A stretch of 64,000 nucleotides of DNA from Gavia stellata (GCF_030936135.1 NC_082610.1:15820428-15884427), one strand, 5' to 3'. Shown: positions 12,561 through 27,600, counted from the first letter of the stretch. The notes: generated by a model from the letters alone, not told the origin. Program-made: numbers and translations.

Positions 12561-15500
12561 TTCAAAAGCCTTATGGCTTGTGACTTATATTTATGGAACA
12601 GTTTAGAAACCCATATTTGAAAGAAAAAGGCTTAATTTGAATTATAAAGTACACTAACTCAGACTATGCAGGAAAGGAAAATTATGCATCTACATTTACA
12701 ACTCTAATATTCGGCTGCTCTTCAGGATACCTACAAGATTCAGTGATGTTTGAATTAAAGGCTAAACAGTTTAAATTTATCTTAGATTACATTTTCTTAA
12801 AGACATACATACGAAGAAATCATGTTAAGATATACTGAGAAACTATTAGCTTAAACAGAGTAACTACCAAAAAATCTACCAATCCTCAGCTAATCAGACA
12901 GGTAGTTGTAATTGTAGTCTGCAAGGTGACTACTATGTATTTAAAGGCAACAAGTTTTAAGTCCTAATTCTGGAACATCTGGTAATTTGTATCAAATTTT
13001 CAGCTATGATTTTTTAGTCTCTATAAACTTATTTTTTTCTCTGAAAACCAGCAGAGGGAGACAGGTTCTTTTTTACTCCTAAAGAAAGCAAAAGACTGTA
13101 TTACTTCCTCAAAAATATACCTTCTGAAAATTTAGTATAGTTTCCTAGATTAGTCTCACAACACCTTTTCTTGGTAATTTTGAACTTCATTATTAATGCT
13201 CACACTTCTTGTTCTGAGTGGTTATTCAAGCTTAAATAGCTATTGCTTACATCGGCAGATGTTTATTCAACAGTATGTTGCCATTTATATTTCATGGTGG
13301 ATTTCTTTCAGGGAGAAAGGGGAGATCAGTGTTAGTAATGAAAGAAAGAGAAAAATAGGCCATGGTTCTGGTTTTATTGTTTCACTGTTATGCAATAGCT
13401 TGCATGTGTTTTCAGCATGTGTAAGGTCTGCCTATGAATCTCAGAATCTATACAATAATTTCAGCTGACTACATATAAAAGTTACATACTTAGGCTCAAA
13501 CATAAGAAGAAAATTCTGGTGTGTAATCAAAAGACACTGATGCTAGTTTCAAGTGGAAGTAAAATATTCTCTCAGGAAAATGAACGTTTTTCTTTCTTAG
13601 GGCCCAGGTCCTGTTTCAGTAAATGGGAATTTAGGCACTAGAAGCCAAAATACTACTACAGATCTTGGCACAGAAACTTAGGTATGTCCCACACAATTTA
13701 GGCAACAATCTCTTCAAAATGGCATGACAGGGCATACATTTGAAATTCATAAAGGATTTTTTGTATTTACCCCAATTTTTTTGAATAAATTATGTCGAGA
13801 AGAGCTACTGGACCAGGGAACTGAAGAACAGAAACAATTTAACACATTTGACTACTTGTTTTACTGCAAATATTTTGTGGTAATTTTTCACTTAATATAT
13901 ATTTTTTAATATAACTTCCTTTTATAGATGGTTTATATAATCAGAGAAGAAATTCTAAGAAATGCTTTTTGGATAGGACGTGTTCTATGTAGATACACAC
14001 AATTTCTATCATTTGAAGGCCTTAAATAAAATGAAGCTTCTGAACATTCCTAAAATGGAGTGGAAGCAGAAGAGTTAGAAAATGCATGCAGAAACTGTGT
14101 CAGTGCTGCAATATACTGAGGAGGTATCGTGGGATAGTTGTTAGTCTACAGTATGCTTTGGTAAGGGTTATTAATGTAAGAATGATGCCAGAAAAACCTG
14201 AGGGAGTAACTGCGGGTAACAGGATGCGTACCTGGAAATAGCAATCATTCCTTGGGTAAAGGTAATTGAGGTAATTGGGAAGACTTCTGGTATTTAAAAT
14301 CCCAATCACAGCAAGTCATGCTTAATCAGACATCCAAAGGCAGAGGATGATAAAACTTCATATTGATTACTCACTTGAATTATCCCATATCAAAGAATTA
14401 AAATAAAACAAACAAGCAAAATAAAGCCAGCGCCACCCGTAGGAATCCTAGAGCAAGAGACTGCCACAGTGATCTCTTTGGCAGGCTGCTGAGAAAGAGG
14501 CTACAGAGTCTTCTCCCAGCTGCTCAGATTCCTGCAGCTCCATGGAAGATCCAAGCCCTCATCAACGAAATCTGGTATTTCCTTTCTGGTATGAGGTAAT
14601 TGCATCAAGCTTCTTGTAGTAACCCTATGCTCATCAGTATCACAACTTCACAGTTCTTCTTTAAACATTGCTAGTCAATGGAAATACTCTACTATTAAAA
14701 AAAAATGAACAAATCCTTATGTCATGCATTTATTTGTAGTCACACAGGATAATTTCTTCTCACCAATGTCCACTATCAAGTACATTCAGTGAGGTAGTTT
14801 TCATATCCCTGTCCAAGTGTAATTCTGTCATGTCTCTGGTCCTTAATCCTTGTATTTTGGTATACAATTTTTTGTAGTTTTCATAGGGGAAGTTAAGTGC
14901 ACGATGTGTTTCCTGAAGGACATTTGCAAAACTGGTTTTCAGGTTAAGGGTCAATGGTGCAAATTCAACAGATTTTATCTAATGGATGTTCTAGAAGCAG
15001 CAGAGTTAATTTAAAATACCTGAAAACCTTGCCAAGATGCTTTAATTGGTAAATAAGTGTCTTGTACTTAGGAATGACAGTTATGTAAGAGTAGAGTACT
15101 GGCACATTATTCAAAGGGAGTTATTGCTTGCCTTTGCTGTTTACACTCACGAGTAGAAAGACACCCATGCTTGAGGGACAAAACTGGATATTGTTTTAAT
15201 GAAAATTATCTCCGAGTTTGGTGGAAAACTTTCCAGACAGGATTGCAGTAGTCAGCCCCCAGCAGAAAGAAGCCAACAGCATTAATACATGTCACAACTC
15301 ACTTAAACACTTTGACACAGAGTTTGTGTGTGTGGGAGAAAAAAATTAGTGTGTGTTCATGTATGCACTGCTCACTGACAAACTTCAAGGAGGAGGACAG
15401 CTAATCATCACACCGCACAGTTCTGGCCTCATTACGAACCCTGTCTTTGTGGATACTCCTCACCCATCAGAACAATTCTACCAAATGGATCAGGAACTCT

Positions 15501-16165
15501 GTCAGATCAGGCTTATGCACCCAAGTGTGGGGGTGCAGAACGGGTAAGGAATGTCACTTCTCATCTTCCAAGGTGTCAGAGAAACCACCTGTCAGCAAAC
15601 CTTCTTGGGATCCACAGTCATCCTTCTGCAATGAAGCAGTGACACATCAGGCCATGGCGAAATACAGCATTCATTGTAATTAAGAGCAGCACTCAGGCAG
15701 TATTGAAGCATTTGCAAACCCAGTATCAATGTTAAGAAAATTACTTATTTTCCAAGCATAAATGTAATATTAAGTTCTAAATAGTAATGGCCCTTTGCTT
15801 GAGAAATATACTCAAGAGTAGCTGAAGGATGTGGAAGAGGATACGGATAAGGGAATGGTACCTCCATATAGTGTCATTGGCTAATTCTGCCTATGATACC
15901 ATACCTAATTTGCCATGGTGCAGCAAGTATTTAAGTTTACGCATGTGTGTGGTAGAAGTGTAGAGCGGTCTAGTGATTCTTTGAAACTTCTTAATGGAAA
16001 AATCTTTAGCTACCTCATTTCAACTATGTCCCAAGCCTTTCAGCAAAAATTGATTAAATTGCGTATGTCACCTGCAAATATTACTTCCATTAGAGTACTA
16101 CGTAGTCTTTTGGAAGAGCAGAAATTCATCATCCCAGTCAGGAATCACATCACAGCAACATTAAG

Positions 16166-16235
16166 CATGATCTTGGTTTCGTACCTAAATCAATGGAAGT
16201 TTTGCTCTGGTTTCACTGAAAGCATAGCCTAAAAA
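16166..16235. repeat. Possible ancient amniote interspersed repeat
   Basis: It contains a diverged form of a common sauropsid pattern (gatc-tgg, then aaatcaatggaagttttgct, then a partly complementary arm). It resembles the segment at 36282-36345. Recognised by eye only. Confidence 0.3.
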
Positions 16236-19200
16236 GAACAAAATTATTTTTGCTTCATCCCACTAAAACCAATGGATGAATCCACCTGCAATGTTTTGGC
16301 ACCCCCCAAAGGTACTTGGCTGAATCCTTGACCTGTGAGAGACTATGTATTAAAAATACCAAACTAATGAAAAGCTAGGTCCTCCAGCTATTTGTTCACA
16401 CCCTGTTAGCAAGGTCATACTGTCCCTCTTAGTCTCACATTATTACAAAGAAGTCCAACTCTAACCTGGTCATTAGATTACGAAGTAAAATGCCTATCTC
16501 CTATCTAATATTAAAAACCGTTGAAAATCCACAAGGTTTACATCAGAGAAGCCAGAATTTTTCTAAAACCAAGTAGTCTTTATGAGATTTAAACCTGAAA
16601 AAAAGATGAATGTGCTAGTCTTACAAAATGGCCCCACTGTGCAGTGAAGTATTTTAAAAGTAGTTCCTGTCTACTCCATTTTCCTAAACACAGCAGAGAA
16701 TATGCAGTACTGATCATCTCTGATATCTCTCTTTGGTTGAAAGAGACTTTAACAGCTTCTAAAGACAGATAGAAATGGACTTTTTCAACCTTGAAAATAT
16801 AAGAAACATTCCCAGGCTTTTAGAGAGTTCCCTGGATATCTTTGAGTATGCATACCGTTTTTACTAAAGAGGGAAGATACGGATTTGAAACAGCTGTGTT
16901 TTTATTTTTCTCTAGAATTGTTGCTATCACAAATCCCACAGTTTGGAATAGTCAGGCTAAAAATCCTATTCTCAATTATACCACTTCCACGTGCTTACTT
17001 TTAACTCACATCATAGTTTCATGAGCTTTGCACTCACCACGCAGTTTTCCATGGAAAAGGACAGATAGCCTGACAGCTGTAGAGAGCTTACACTGAAATC
17101 CTTAAAGAATCCTTCTTTAATCTGATTTTAGTGGAAATTAAGCTTTACTCATTTTCTATCTGCACCAAAATTAACAGGGTTGATCTCACAGATAACTGAA
17201 ACATTCCCTGGAAGTACAGAATCTGTTATGTGCAGTCTCAAAAGCTATTATGTTGCATTCAGACAAAGAAAGAAAGGAAGAACAAACGAACTAGAGCAAA
17301 AAGCTGAAACTTACCTGTTTCCGTGACAGTGCATATCATAAATTGTTAAGATTCCATCTGACCCCTCAACAAAGGGGATTTGCAGCAAACCCTGGAGTAT
17401 GTTCAGTCTCTAAAAACCAGGCCAAATGGTGGCACGTGGTTAAGACCAGAATTCGGCTATCCAGCTTCCCACAGGCTCTTCCATAACTATTAGATTGTTT
17501 CCATAAAGTCCCTTTTAACCCTAAATTACTTTAAAAATACTCATAATTTTTAGAATCTGTCAGATATCACAATTCTAAGAATTCACTAACCTTTTGGAAT
17601 GTAATCACCAATAACATTTTGCCACTGCTATATTTCTTCCCCTTTTTTCCCTTTCTTAAATAAGCATATAGGTTAAGCAAGCTCAAATAAGCACGCTAGG
17701 TTTTTTCACCACCTTGGATTTTAGTGACCTAGCCCAAGTCATTTAGGGTCAAAACAGACTTCTGCAACACTGAAGACCCTGCAACTCATTAGAAACCTTT
17801 AGTTCATCAGTAAAGAACAAATGTATTATGCTCTCAAATGAGTGCACACATGGAGATTAGAGAATACTAATAGAGCATGACTAGCACCTTTGCAAATAAA
17901 GGACTTCAAAGACAAATACACTGCTTGCCTAATGGCAAAAGGCAGACAGATGTGATAAGAGAGGTAGAGCTTGTATTGAAAGCTTTTGGTTTTTTTTAAA
18001 CCCATGCTTAAACTGTATGTCCCTCTGTGATCATTAAGCACTGGGAATGAATTTTTGGGCTGTTGCTGTAAATGAGGATTTTAAAAAAAAATCTGATGCT
18101 GATATTTTTACTGGCTTTGAAAACCCTTAAATGATTAAATAACTTGATTGCAGTCTACTACTAACCCTTAGTGGTACAAAAGTCAGAATATTTTGATGCA
18201 AGATACCAATTCTTGCCCAAAATTTGAGTCCTATGAGGGACCCTATATCTGCAATCATTAATGTGAAGGGAGTTTTGCCTTATGACCAGATGACAAAGCT
18301 TTAAGACTGTGTTTGAGTATCTAAAAAAAGTTTTGTACAGTAACTTCAGTTACTAAAGTTCCCTAAAACCTCAGAAAATAGTATGAATTTAAAAATAACA
18401 TGGGAAGCAATATTTGTTTCCATCTTTGCACGTACAGCAATTCCCCTCAACATGGAGACTGTGATTTGCTGGGTAGGTTGGGGAAGGATGGATGACTCTT
18501 CAGGAGGGCTTGCATGGACTCCACATGTCCCTTTGCACAAAAAGTTTTGGGGAGAGGCTTAGACGTGCCAGAGAAGGACGGATGAAAAGGATTTGGTGTG
18601 AGACAGGCCTTCCGGTCCCCTGATAATGAGGCAACTGAACCTGCACCGTTTCTTAGATGACATTACACATCTGCAGCCTGAGGCTCATTGAAAGAGTTTG
18701 ATAATGCTTTTAACAACAGATACAGTTTGTTTAGGCAAACCAGTTTGTCTTGGCTTCATTTCACCAGCCTGCAAAATGGACATTATCTAACTGTGGTTTT
18801 GTGAAACAAGGTACAATTGCAGAGTGCTTTCAGAGAGACTGATGAAAGCTTTTAACTTTGTATGTTACATTTTTAATGGTGGAAAGCATAGAATATGGAA
18901 GGATGTGGGAGTGAGGCCAGAGGAACTGACAACATAAGCAAAGAAAATAAGGTCCAGAAGAAGAATTGTTGTCGTCCTGATCTATTTTATAGGTCAGTCT
19001 GTCTCTCAGACATTTCCATCTCCACTACCTTTCACAACTGTAAACACTCTCAGCAATTGCGGCAAGTACCATAAAGAAAGGCAGTATTAGCTACCTTTAA
19101 TCCAATGTCAACACCAGAAAAGTAGGCAGCATGTAGCTAACCAATTCTAGGAAGCTCTTAGGTCTGGGTTCACAGGGCCGTTTTTCCACTTCTAAGTTGT

Positions 19201-20904
19201 ATCAACAGATTTGGAATCAAATTTTCTAGTTTTTATTTCCAGTGTGGTAGTTGCTCCACAACACGGAATAATTTCTTTGCTTCACAATCTGTGAAATTCT
19301 TGGCTTAATACTTACCTGTTTCACTGAATAAGTATGAACACTAACTACCATAAAATATTTCATATTAAAACTGCCTGTAAGAAGAAACAGTGTCTGAGTA
19401 ATTCTAGTGTGATGGCCGCTTAGCTTGCACAATTGATCTGATGTTGGTCTTCTAAAATTATTTAAAAATTTTATATTCATATCACTATTTAATTCCTGCT
19501 TCCGCAAAAATGTATTCTTAAACGTGAGCGTTAGTTGCAGGAGTATGTAACAAGCTTGATTTTCTTTCTACACAAGGTTTTCTGTACCCTTTGCTTCAAA
19601 ATGTCCTTCCGCTGCTTCAACATGAGTCATTCAGGTCAATCACATAACTTTTCAAATTAGATACACTCAGTAAAATTACCGGTTAGATACCAAAGCAAAT
19701 GTCTATATAGAGTCCATCTGTTGAAATAAAGCTCAAGCTATGCAACAAATGGTTATACTGATCTGTGAGTTTTCCTACTCCAGGATATGTAATTTCTTTT
19801 GAAAGAGCTTACATTATGATTTATTCCTCTGCAGTAGATAGAAGCCTGTATTTCCATTTTCTAAACACACAGCTCGGCAGAGGCAAGCAAATTACAAACA
19901 ATGCTCTTTCAAATATTCTCACACAGCCTTATTTTTATGAATACTTTTAGAGGTGAGGAAGAATATTTGCAATGCAGTATTAAACATGTATGAGTTGACA
20001 AAGAATAAAGATCAATGGTTGATAAAGTACAAAGGGTGACAGAAGCAGAGTGAAACAACTTTTAAGCTACTTTTATGTTTAACTAGGATTTATGTAGGTC
20101 AATACAAAACATGCAAATTCCCCCCAGCACGTCTTTTGTAGAAATCTCTTCTAAAAATTTCATCAAAGAAAGGAAAAGTTGGGATGATTTCCCTTTCTGG
20201 AATAAAGTCGCCCCTTGCCACAGATTATTTACACATCTTGCTCATAATACTACTACTGAAGAGAAACTGTTTCATCTCTGAAGTAGACAAAATGTTTCCT
20301 GATGGCCAGGGTCCAAAACAACGCAGGATGGAGCAGAACTTGCAACCATATCCTCCCTTTCTTGTAGCATTCAAATTTCCTCAGCAAGTTTTTCAGGAAC
20401 AAGATAATGTTGGGGTCCAACAAGGACACCAACAATACTTTTTGCTAAATATTGTTCCTTTTTTCAGTGTGAGGAAGCAAATACACATCCAGTCTAGAAC
20501 ACATTGTTCCAATGAGCAAGCACATAGATACGTTTGTGCGTTTTATTTTCAACTTCCAAAACCGTAAATATTGTCAGCACTATTCTACAGATGTCCACAA
20601 ACATGAGTATTTCATTTCAGCATAACCAGATGAAACAGTGGACAAAAGGGTGCTTCATGTTGTGGAGAATCTAGAAAGGTTGGGGAAACAGCTTTCAGAC
20701 CAGAAATGCCCTTACTACCCTTTCACTGGAAGATCTGGCCTTCAGCACATTCCTCATGGAAAAGTAGCAGGGAACAAAGAATAGACTCCAGACAGGCAGA
20801 GGACTGGGGTGTGAGAGCCACCGCTCCACAAATGTCTCTGTGGAGCGCGAAAATGAAAGGCCGTAAATTCTGGTTTAAATCCTCCACTTTGTATTTCCTG
20901 AAAA

Positions 20905-21105
20905 ACACTCAATACACACATTCACCTGCACGCTCGCTCACACTTGTGCATGCTCACAATCACTTGCACACTCACCGGTATGTACGCACACTGATGCATC
21001 TTGACGCTCGCTCACATGCCTCCCACGTGCCTATTTGCTCATACACACTGACTCCTGCTCTGTCTCACGCCCATGCTCACATGTACACACCCACTCAGCT
21101 GCAAC
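20905..21105 (+). repeat. Degenerate CTCACA/CACGCTCGCTCA minisatellite
   Basis: About 200 bases of G-poor sequence built from variants of ctcaca, gctcaca and cacgctcgctca. The array is irregular and its unit length drifts, and it makes His/Thr/Leu-rich ORFs in two frames (20706-21248 and 21035-21283) that are not convincing genes. Confidence 0.65.
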
Positions 21106-22069
21106 CCCTTGCACTTATGTGCTTCCCACCCCATCCTTCAAGATTTTTCTTGCTAGAACAAATAATCATTCATTCTTTGGCTATGCATTTTGTATTTTCA
21201 ACACCAAGTTCTGCCAATGGCACCGATTATTATTTTGTCTGCAATTAAAGATTTCTCACCAGGAACTAAGCACTATAATTTAAAAACCAAAAGGAAAAGG
21301 AAGACCTTTCGTACAATTCATCACAACACAAGGTAATGGCACTTTTCATCCAACGTGCCCAAAGAGCAGAACTGTACTTTTCAGACCATGCATAGGAAAG
21401 TGAAAAGTGTGCTCTGAACTTCAGCCTCCCAAAGATTCATCATATCCTACCACATCTTTCTCCACAAATCAGTTAAACAGCTTATACTTTAACTCCGATT
21501 TGCAATCCAGCCCAAAAGGTTGAATAACTTCACAGAGCAGAAGACAGTTGAGAAATTGCAACATGTAATATCAAGGAAAGACCATTGCTACCAAGGTAGC
21601 AATGTTCAGCACGTACCTTTGAATCTGCCACCTCTCTCTTTAGGAGAAATAGTGACCATTTCTATTTACCTCCAACATGCCACTCATTACATTACAGGAG
21701 TAGACCAGTATATCACACTTAACGATACAGGTGTACAATGGATTTACGCAGTAATATAACAATCCTTTGCACTTTATGCTATCATTTTCCTAGCAACTCC
21801 ATTATTCCTAATACTTGCTATTTTGACCACCACTCAATGTTGCACTGATGTCTCCATAGAACTTTCTTATTACACATCCACAATCTGAGCAATAAGAGAG
21901 CTAGTCCAGACCTTGTCATTTTGAATGAAAAAAAAAAAAGCAAGACCACCTTTTCTTCAAGGCAAATCAGTTTACGTTACTAACATACCATTTGCTGCTT
22001 TATCACCCAGCTACTGAATATCATGAGATACTCTGCAGATCTGAAGTAAAAGGTCAGCTTTCAATTTTA

Positions 22070-22210
22070 TTACTCTAAGTTACTCCCTGTCATCAGCAAA
22101 CTTTCTCACATCATTTTGTACCCCCTCTGGGATCATTTATGATAACACTGAAGCACAGAGGCCTGATACAAATTCCTGGGAAACATCACTGCTGACTTCT
22201 CCCCATTAGT
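22070..22210 (-). mobile_element. Ancient CR1-type LINE fragment (reverse-transcriptase region)
   Basis: The plus strand carries a diverged reverse complement of CR1 coding sequence: gtcatcagcaaactt, then ccccctctgggatcattta, then attcctgggaaacatcact. These are the order and motifs expected upstream of the CR1 3' end. Flanks at 21800-22260 may belong to it but are too eroded to call. Confidence 0.6.
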
Positions 22211-25200
22211 CCAAGGTTTATTAAAAAATAAATAAACAAAAAACCTAAACACCACAAGAATAAAACCCCCATGGTACTCCCCCCCTTTTTTCTTCCTGCA
22301 GTAACTGAGTGATAATCACACGCATATAATTATGACAGGACAGAAGTAGATATAATTTTAAAAGACAGGCATTTTTTTAAATTACTACCACAATCTTGTA
22401 AGTATCTGGTAGATACTTAGCCTTTGCCTAATGTTCAGATGCTACTCATCTGCCTTATGATGACAGTGGCATTATATAAACCGCAGATGACTTGAAAAAA
22501 TATGTAATAAAATACTACACAAGGAATCAAATAAAAACTGCATCAGGAATAAAGTGCTACATTTTCCTTTAATGAGATATTTATGATACTTCTTGTTCTG
22601 CATGAGATTTGTGTGATATACATATATGTATGTCCTTTATCACAAGCCTTTTTTTCTACTTTTTTTAATATTTCCATTAGTGGAAATGAGAAGCCAAAAA
22701 AGTGTTGTGATACACTTCTTGCTGCAACCACAGTACCCTACCTTTTACTTCTTGTTTTTCTTGCTGTTCGTTATTATGTCATTTCCAAGCCACCCCCTCT
22801 TCAGTTGAGGGCACCAAAATAGCTTGTACCAACACAGATGTCTTACCTCCTTCTTAAGCAAGATATCCTCTTTTGTCTTCTCTTCACGACTTTTCCATGT
22901 TGCTTCAAGTCTGAAATTATCCTCATGTCTTGTACCAGTATTCATATTTTTCTACACCTTCAAAATAGTGAAATCTGCTTTGTTTTTTTTTTTTTATAAC
23001 TAGGCTTTCTTCCTCAATTTACTCTGTTCTTTCCTTATGAATACATTATGGGTCTTGCCTCAGTTCTAACTATAAGCATTTTGGGGGCAAGATCACACCT
23101 GTTCCTTCGACCACATCTCCTTCTTTGTTTCTAAAGCACTCTGCATCTTTACCAGGTTTTGGTAAATGTGCATATAAATAATCTTCCTCTACAGAATAAA
23201 AACTGTCTGTTTCCTTTTTTTAGTCAGTGTAGAGCTGAAATTTTCAAGGAAGCCTCCCTTCTCCAATCTCTGACCTGAAGTCCTGAGTCACTGGCTTGCT
23301 CATTTAAAAGAGGTATATAAAATCTTACAGAAATGTAAACAAATACTCAAAGGAGGCATAGACCTAAACATATGCTTAAATATTTTGCTGCGCCAAGGCC
23401 TAAATATTCCTGTTTCCAAATAAAGCTATTTGGCTGATAAATTCAGCAACTCTTAAACAGAAATTTAAAAGCTGAATCTGATTAAGCATGTTTATCTTTG
23501 TAAAACATGTCCGATTGAAACAGAATCCTCTTTGATGAGACTAAGATTTATTATTTTTGTTTTAGGGTAGCCACCTTATTAAAATTCAGTAAATAACATT
23601 TTATATTATGAAAACTTCTATTTCTTCTCATACTTTTCAATCCTTTCTAAGTTGACAGTGTATTTTAATTTTTCCTTTCACTTAAAACATATAGAAAGAG
23701 AAATATTTTTTTTTTATCATTTTAAAATTAGAAAATCAGTCTGACAATGAGTACGTCACTCTGAAATCTGCAGTAGAAGGCCAGCTAGGTACATGCCCAA
23801 GAAAGGACAGGGAGAAGATGACAGATAATTTAGGATAGCTGTAGATTTACAAACTTTCATAGACAAAGAACATTCTTGTTCTGTGTCTGAGCTGTTCAGT
23901 AGAAAAGGGACCTGGAGTTTCTACTACTGCAATATAAATAGTTGCAGTTACACTGATAACTCACCTTCATTCTAGAATTTGGGGTTTGGTCAACATTAGA
24001 AGACAACGGAATTTTTTTCCTTACCTCTACAAATTAGCTAGTGTAATGGAACTCTCCTCAAGAGATGCAATAAACAGGCTCTCATTACACGTCACTGAAT
24101 AGATGACTAACAGCAAAACAGGAATAAGAAGTCTCTAATAACTAACCAGAAGAATCCATCCAGTTTTTTGTTCCAATTAATCACATGACATGACCAGAAG
24201 CAGATCCACCAAGGGACCAAACTGCAGGCACTCCCAATCGCAAATAGGCACACATCCCACCTTATGGCTGTGGTCATGCTGCCAGCCATGCCCCAGATCA
24301 TGGGAGGGGGCACTAGCACAGCCCCAGAAAGCCAGGGATCCATCCTACCCAGAGCTTCTCCACCCTTCAGTTAAAGCAGGTTCCAGCCCACAATGAAGTA
24401 GCCACGTAGCATTTGGAGAGAGAAAAATAAGTAGCATAACTAACTAGGCTACAGTACCTATCAGCTTGTGATTGCGAGAGGGTGAAAACAATCTTGAAAA
24501 AGTCAAAGCAATGATATAAATCTTCTTCACTTCAAGCAGCATGCCTTACAACAGCATGGGACCTGTGAGAAGAAGAAAAAAAAAAGATTATCATCTTTCA
24601 ACTGTTGGTTATTTGTTTCTAAAACTACAAAATCTTGCTGTTTGTTTTTTCTACTAAGGGGTGAGGTACCTCAAGTTTAGCATTGAATAGCTACCATGCT
24701 GTTAGAGCACGCTGTGGTCTAATTCACAGCTATTTATTAATTAATTCATACTTTTGGCTTATGAAACAACAGATTAGAAGTATTCCCTCCTCCCAGCCTG
24801 GAAGGAGTTCTTAAAAGTGACTGCAATTTTCAGCTCTGAATTGCAACATTGGATTAGTTCTACCTAAAGCCTTTTGTTCTAAATTTCATTTCCTAGAAAG
24901 GCTTTTACTAGCCAAAAGTAATATATAATGATACAGCAATTCTACAACAGAAAGACGTATCTTGCCTCAGTAAATTCGTCTCAGTTGTACAAAAGTAATA
25001 ATAAATCAGTCCCATACATACAGCTACTAGAGTAAGACCGTCTACGATCAGTTAACAACAGAAGACCTGGCAAACTTCAAGGCAAATATTCTTCCCTGCA
25101 TAAAAGACAGACTATGCCATAAAAAAAGATTGGGAAAATTACAGCATAATTCCTGTACTCCCTTTTTACTCAGGATACTTGCACCAGGCCTTCAATGTCA

Positions 25201-27424
25201 GGAAGTAATTTTGTTGAGAGAAAACCCAACCCTGTTACAACAGGAGGCAACGCCCACAAAATATGTAACTCTGGTAGAGAACAGCCTCCTGAAAGCCAGG
25301 ATATGGCCTTAACTGATAAGCTCGTGGAACCAATAACTACATTTGGATAAAGATTTTCTGACTGCTTACACATTAAAAAAAAAGGGTACTATTAATCAGG
25401 GAGGACATGAGCTGTACTTGTTCAAACTGGGGAAAGATTCCAGGCAGAAGTCTGCCAGAGACAGAAAACTTATGGGTCATACACTAAGCTAAGTAGAAAC
25501 TCATGTAACTCCTCTGAAACCAATCCCTTCTCAAAGGGACATAAGCCACAGCTTAATTCTCACCAGTGAATTAATTGCATTCTTGCCTGCCACTTTCATA
25601 TGAAGTCAACAGCCCTCCCACACCGGATAAATTAGGCACTCTTATCCTTACAATCACTATTTTATTTCCATTTCAGGTCTGCGGTTATGTCTATTCACTC
25701 ATTGCTGTTAGGAAACACAGCAAATGACTTGAGCAGTCACAGCTCTGTGGCCAGCAGGTACTTGCACACGTCACAGGAAACCACATGTTGTGCTAGTTAA
25801 GCATGAGTTTTTCAAGACCAGCGTTGCCATGGCCATAGAGGCACAAAGAATAAACTCTCTTCTCATGTCTAGGTATTTTTTCCTAACTCAAATGAAACAA
25901 TTTATAATATGGCTTCTGTCACTACTGCTTCTTCTGATGGACAGAAGTCTGTGTGGGGAAAGGAAAAAAAAAAAAAGTACTTTAGCACCAGCCTTTACGT
26001 TATCAGCTTACTTTGTGGTTAAAACACAAACTAATGCTAATAAGTTAGCCTTTATACATGCTTTTACTCTGAGAAAATAACGCTTGCTGCTGCCAATGGC
26101 AAAAGTAGCATCTGTCACTATGTTTCCCAGAGCAGAGAGACAGAAGAGGGATATTTAGGAGCCAGAGTTTAGGACTACTGCTTCAGAGATATTTGACTAC
26201 CTAACTCTTCATTCTCCTCACAGGAGTTTTAATATCAGTAACCTTCCACAAAATAAAAATAACAGCAAAAAGTATCAAGGGCACTTTGATATATAGGAGC
26301 CCTCTTGAAATCCTTCCCATGTTTACTAACATACTGGAACAGTGTAACAAAACAGTAGCCACAGACAGTCCTTTCTCCCACTCTGCCATGCTACGTCCAC
26401 CATTAAGAACAGTATTTCCCAATTTATGATTAAGATAACTGCTTCTGTTGCAATACTGAAATCTTTACCAGTTTTCAAACCTTGCAGCTTCCTGCATGTT
26501 GAAACTGGAGTAACGTTTAAGAACCCAAAAAGCACCTTCTAAACCATCTAAAATGGCAATCCAACAGCTTTAGAAACTGTGTGGCTAAACCCAGAGGAGA
26601 TCCGAGCTAAACAGACCCAAAAAACCAACACACAAACCCAAAGCAATTAAGTGAAAAAAAAAATAAAAATAGGCAAGAACCAGAAAAGGAGAATCAATCT
26701 CAATAAGCGTAACACCACCTTGTAACTTACAACAGAAGACAAAACTGCTTTAGAAATTTAAATAGAAATTTAGGAACTGATTTAGAAATAAAGTAGGAAA
26801 TCATAACAGAACAAACCTTGTCCTTGCATTAAAGTGAGTGTATTTTAATCTCATGGTATACACCAAGATGAATTTTCTTGCATCTAGACATACCAGGGCT
26901 TCTCACACATTGACCAGTGTCAGTACAGCGATTGCACTACTGCCTGGGCGCCCTGTTGGTGTACAGGCTGTTTGCGTAAACTGGCTGTGAACATTTTTAC
27001 CATTGTATATTCTAGATCAGCCATTGAAGAGCTTGACGTTGTGCCTGACTGGGGAAAACAGCATTGGATGTCCCATATTACCATTAGCAACAAGGGTACA
27101 GCTCCACACAGCTTTTTTCCTCTTGATGCCAATACTCATTTAAAGAATTTCCATCTCTCCCCCACGCTTTCCTTCTTCACTGTTGCTTGCAGAAGCCGAA
27201 GAAACACCCCACATGTATTTTAAATACCCAGCAGCAAATTAATCTATCTTGCAGCCTTGCAAACCCTGTTCAAATACAGAAGACAAGACAGTACGGCAGA
27301 GCAGCGTGAGGTAGGCTATAACCTTAAACTAAGCTGCAAAAGGTGAGGATGATCGTGTTCCCAGAAGGCCACCTAAGTCAGTTATGGCCAAACACCACCC
27401 AGAGCACTAGAGGTTTTCTTTCCT

Positions 27425-27600
27425 GCCTCAGCCCGTAGCACGTAACCAGCTCCTGACAACGCGTAGGTGAGGACGCTGGGTCACTGCCACGAAGGCAGAG
27501 CACGATTTCCCTGCCTGCAGTGAGTCACGCTGCGGAGCCTGTGACATGTCAAAGGGTCTGGTCCCAACCGGCTCTCCTTGTGCAATGTCGTGGTTTACCC
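27425..27600. promoter_or_regulatory. Small CpG-rich patch with AP-1/MAF-like site
   Basis: A locally CpG-enriched 175-bp segment containing tgagtcac (about 27521-27528), an AP-1/MAF-type core, 1.4 kb left of the CpG island. The regulatory role is inferred. Confidence 0.35.

Larger units (their letters stand above)
9004..20900. other. Non-coding stretch between the two CpG islands, left part
   Basis: AT-rich, with scattered short ORFs that show no family resemblance and no strong exon-like signals. CpG-enriched patches occur near 9880-9990 and 12235-12560. It is inferred to be intronic to a long PIK3C2A transcript. Confidence 0.55.

Noticed and set aside
12147..12620. 157-codon ORF in the CpG-rich islet
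   Set aside because: Competing open frames on both strands and no family resemblance; treated as a composition effect.
15915..16232. 105-codon ORF
   Set aside because: Overlaps a probable old interspersed repeat at 16166-16235 and shows no domain or splice evidence.
20706..21248. 180-codon ORF rich in His, Thr and Leu
   Set aside because: Generated by the CTCACA minisatellite; an overlapping frame is open too, and no domain is visible.
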